Below are positions 6,013 to 6,078 of a DNA stretch of 6,078 nt, piece after piece. The notes beneath the pieces were generated by a model, which was not told where the DNA came from, ran no database searches, and saw nothing but the letters and a program-made list of their open reading frames with translations. How positions within the stretch are numbered: the first letter of the stretch is position 1; each line of letters opens with the position of its first letter. This stretch comes from Marinosulfonomonas sp. (GTDB lineage: Bacteria > Pseudomonadota > Alphaproteobacteria > Rhodobacterales > Rhodobacteraceae), in assembly GCA_015494385.1 (NCBI GenBank), contig WGBJ01000286.1:1-6078 (forward strand), in the 5' to 3' direction. A program made the translations under genes and the position numbers.

Positions 6013-6028
6013 GTTAGGAGATTCGGAT

Positions 6029-6078
6029 ATGCCCCAAAACAACACCCCCAAAGCCGCGCTGTTGGATGCAATCCTGCC
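6029..6078 (+). CDS. COQ9-family ubiquinone biosynthesis protein, 3' truncated by window
   Basis: Only the first 16 codons and part of a 17th are present (MPQNNTPKAALLDAIL). The ATG at 6029 is preceded by aggag (6016-6020) at 8 bases, a strong ribosome-binding site. The KAALLDAIL helix start fits the TetR-like N-terminus of COQ9 proteins, lipid-binding accessory factors of ubiquinone biosynthesis. The call rests mainly on position: COQ9 relatives in alphaproteobacteria are typically encoded divergently from rpsU. The visible sequence alone would not prove it. Confidence 0.7.
   Translation, partial: MPQNNTPKAALLDAIL

Noticed and set aside
1..6078. Mobile element, defence system or CRISPR array
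   Set aside because: No transposase, integrase, nuclease, repeated spacer pattern, terminal inverted repeats or target duplications were found. The only compositional oddity is the exported-protein gene.

Overview
The window looks like ordinary chromosome from an alphaproteobacterium of the Rhodobacterales (Roseobacter-like group). The signs are overall high GC, an alphaproteobacterial SdhB and RpsU, and the divergent rpsU/COQ9 pair typical of this lineage. It holds seven protein genes or gene fragments plus the first 50 bases of an eighth. No tRNA, rRNA, CRISPR array, integrase, transposase or phage gene was seen.

Left part (1-1462, + strand): the 3' two thirds of sdhB (succinate dehydrogenase iron-sulfur subunit). 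It is followed by a 61-base gap with two nested or adjacent hairpins, then a DUF1989 protein of the urea-carboxylase-associated / carboxyguanidine-deiminase superfamily with no partner genes in view. This gene converges on the next one. The 46-base gap between them carries a sequence resembling a short element I recall from many Rhodobacterales gene ends.

Centre (1509-4863): a divergent pair, with a PLP enzyme of the serine hydroxymethyltransferase (SHMT) fold on the minus strand and a GcvA-like LysR-type regulator on the plus strand. They share a 103-base region with a plausible promoter and an inverted repeat. The PLP enzyme keeps the Schiff-base lysine and carboxylate-binding arginine but has lost the Glu and Tyr residues that SHMT uses in folate-dependent chemistry, so it probably catalyses another reaction on a small amino acid. 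Downstream of the regulator lies an exported, cysteine-free protein of unknown function. It is visibly more AT-rich than its neighbours and ends one base from the convergent deoD.

Right part (4865-6078): deoD (purine nucleoside phosphorylase) and rpsU (ribosomal protein bS21) lie on the minus strand, separated by a good intrinsic terminator. A short divergent promoter region with a tandem 9-base repeat leads to the start of a COQ9-family gene on the plus strand.

Most of the window is housekeeping. The best candidates for something undescribed are the atypical SHMT-like enzyme with its regulator, and the unrecognised secreted protein beside them. I do not see a complete novel multi-gene system.
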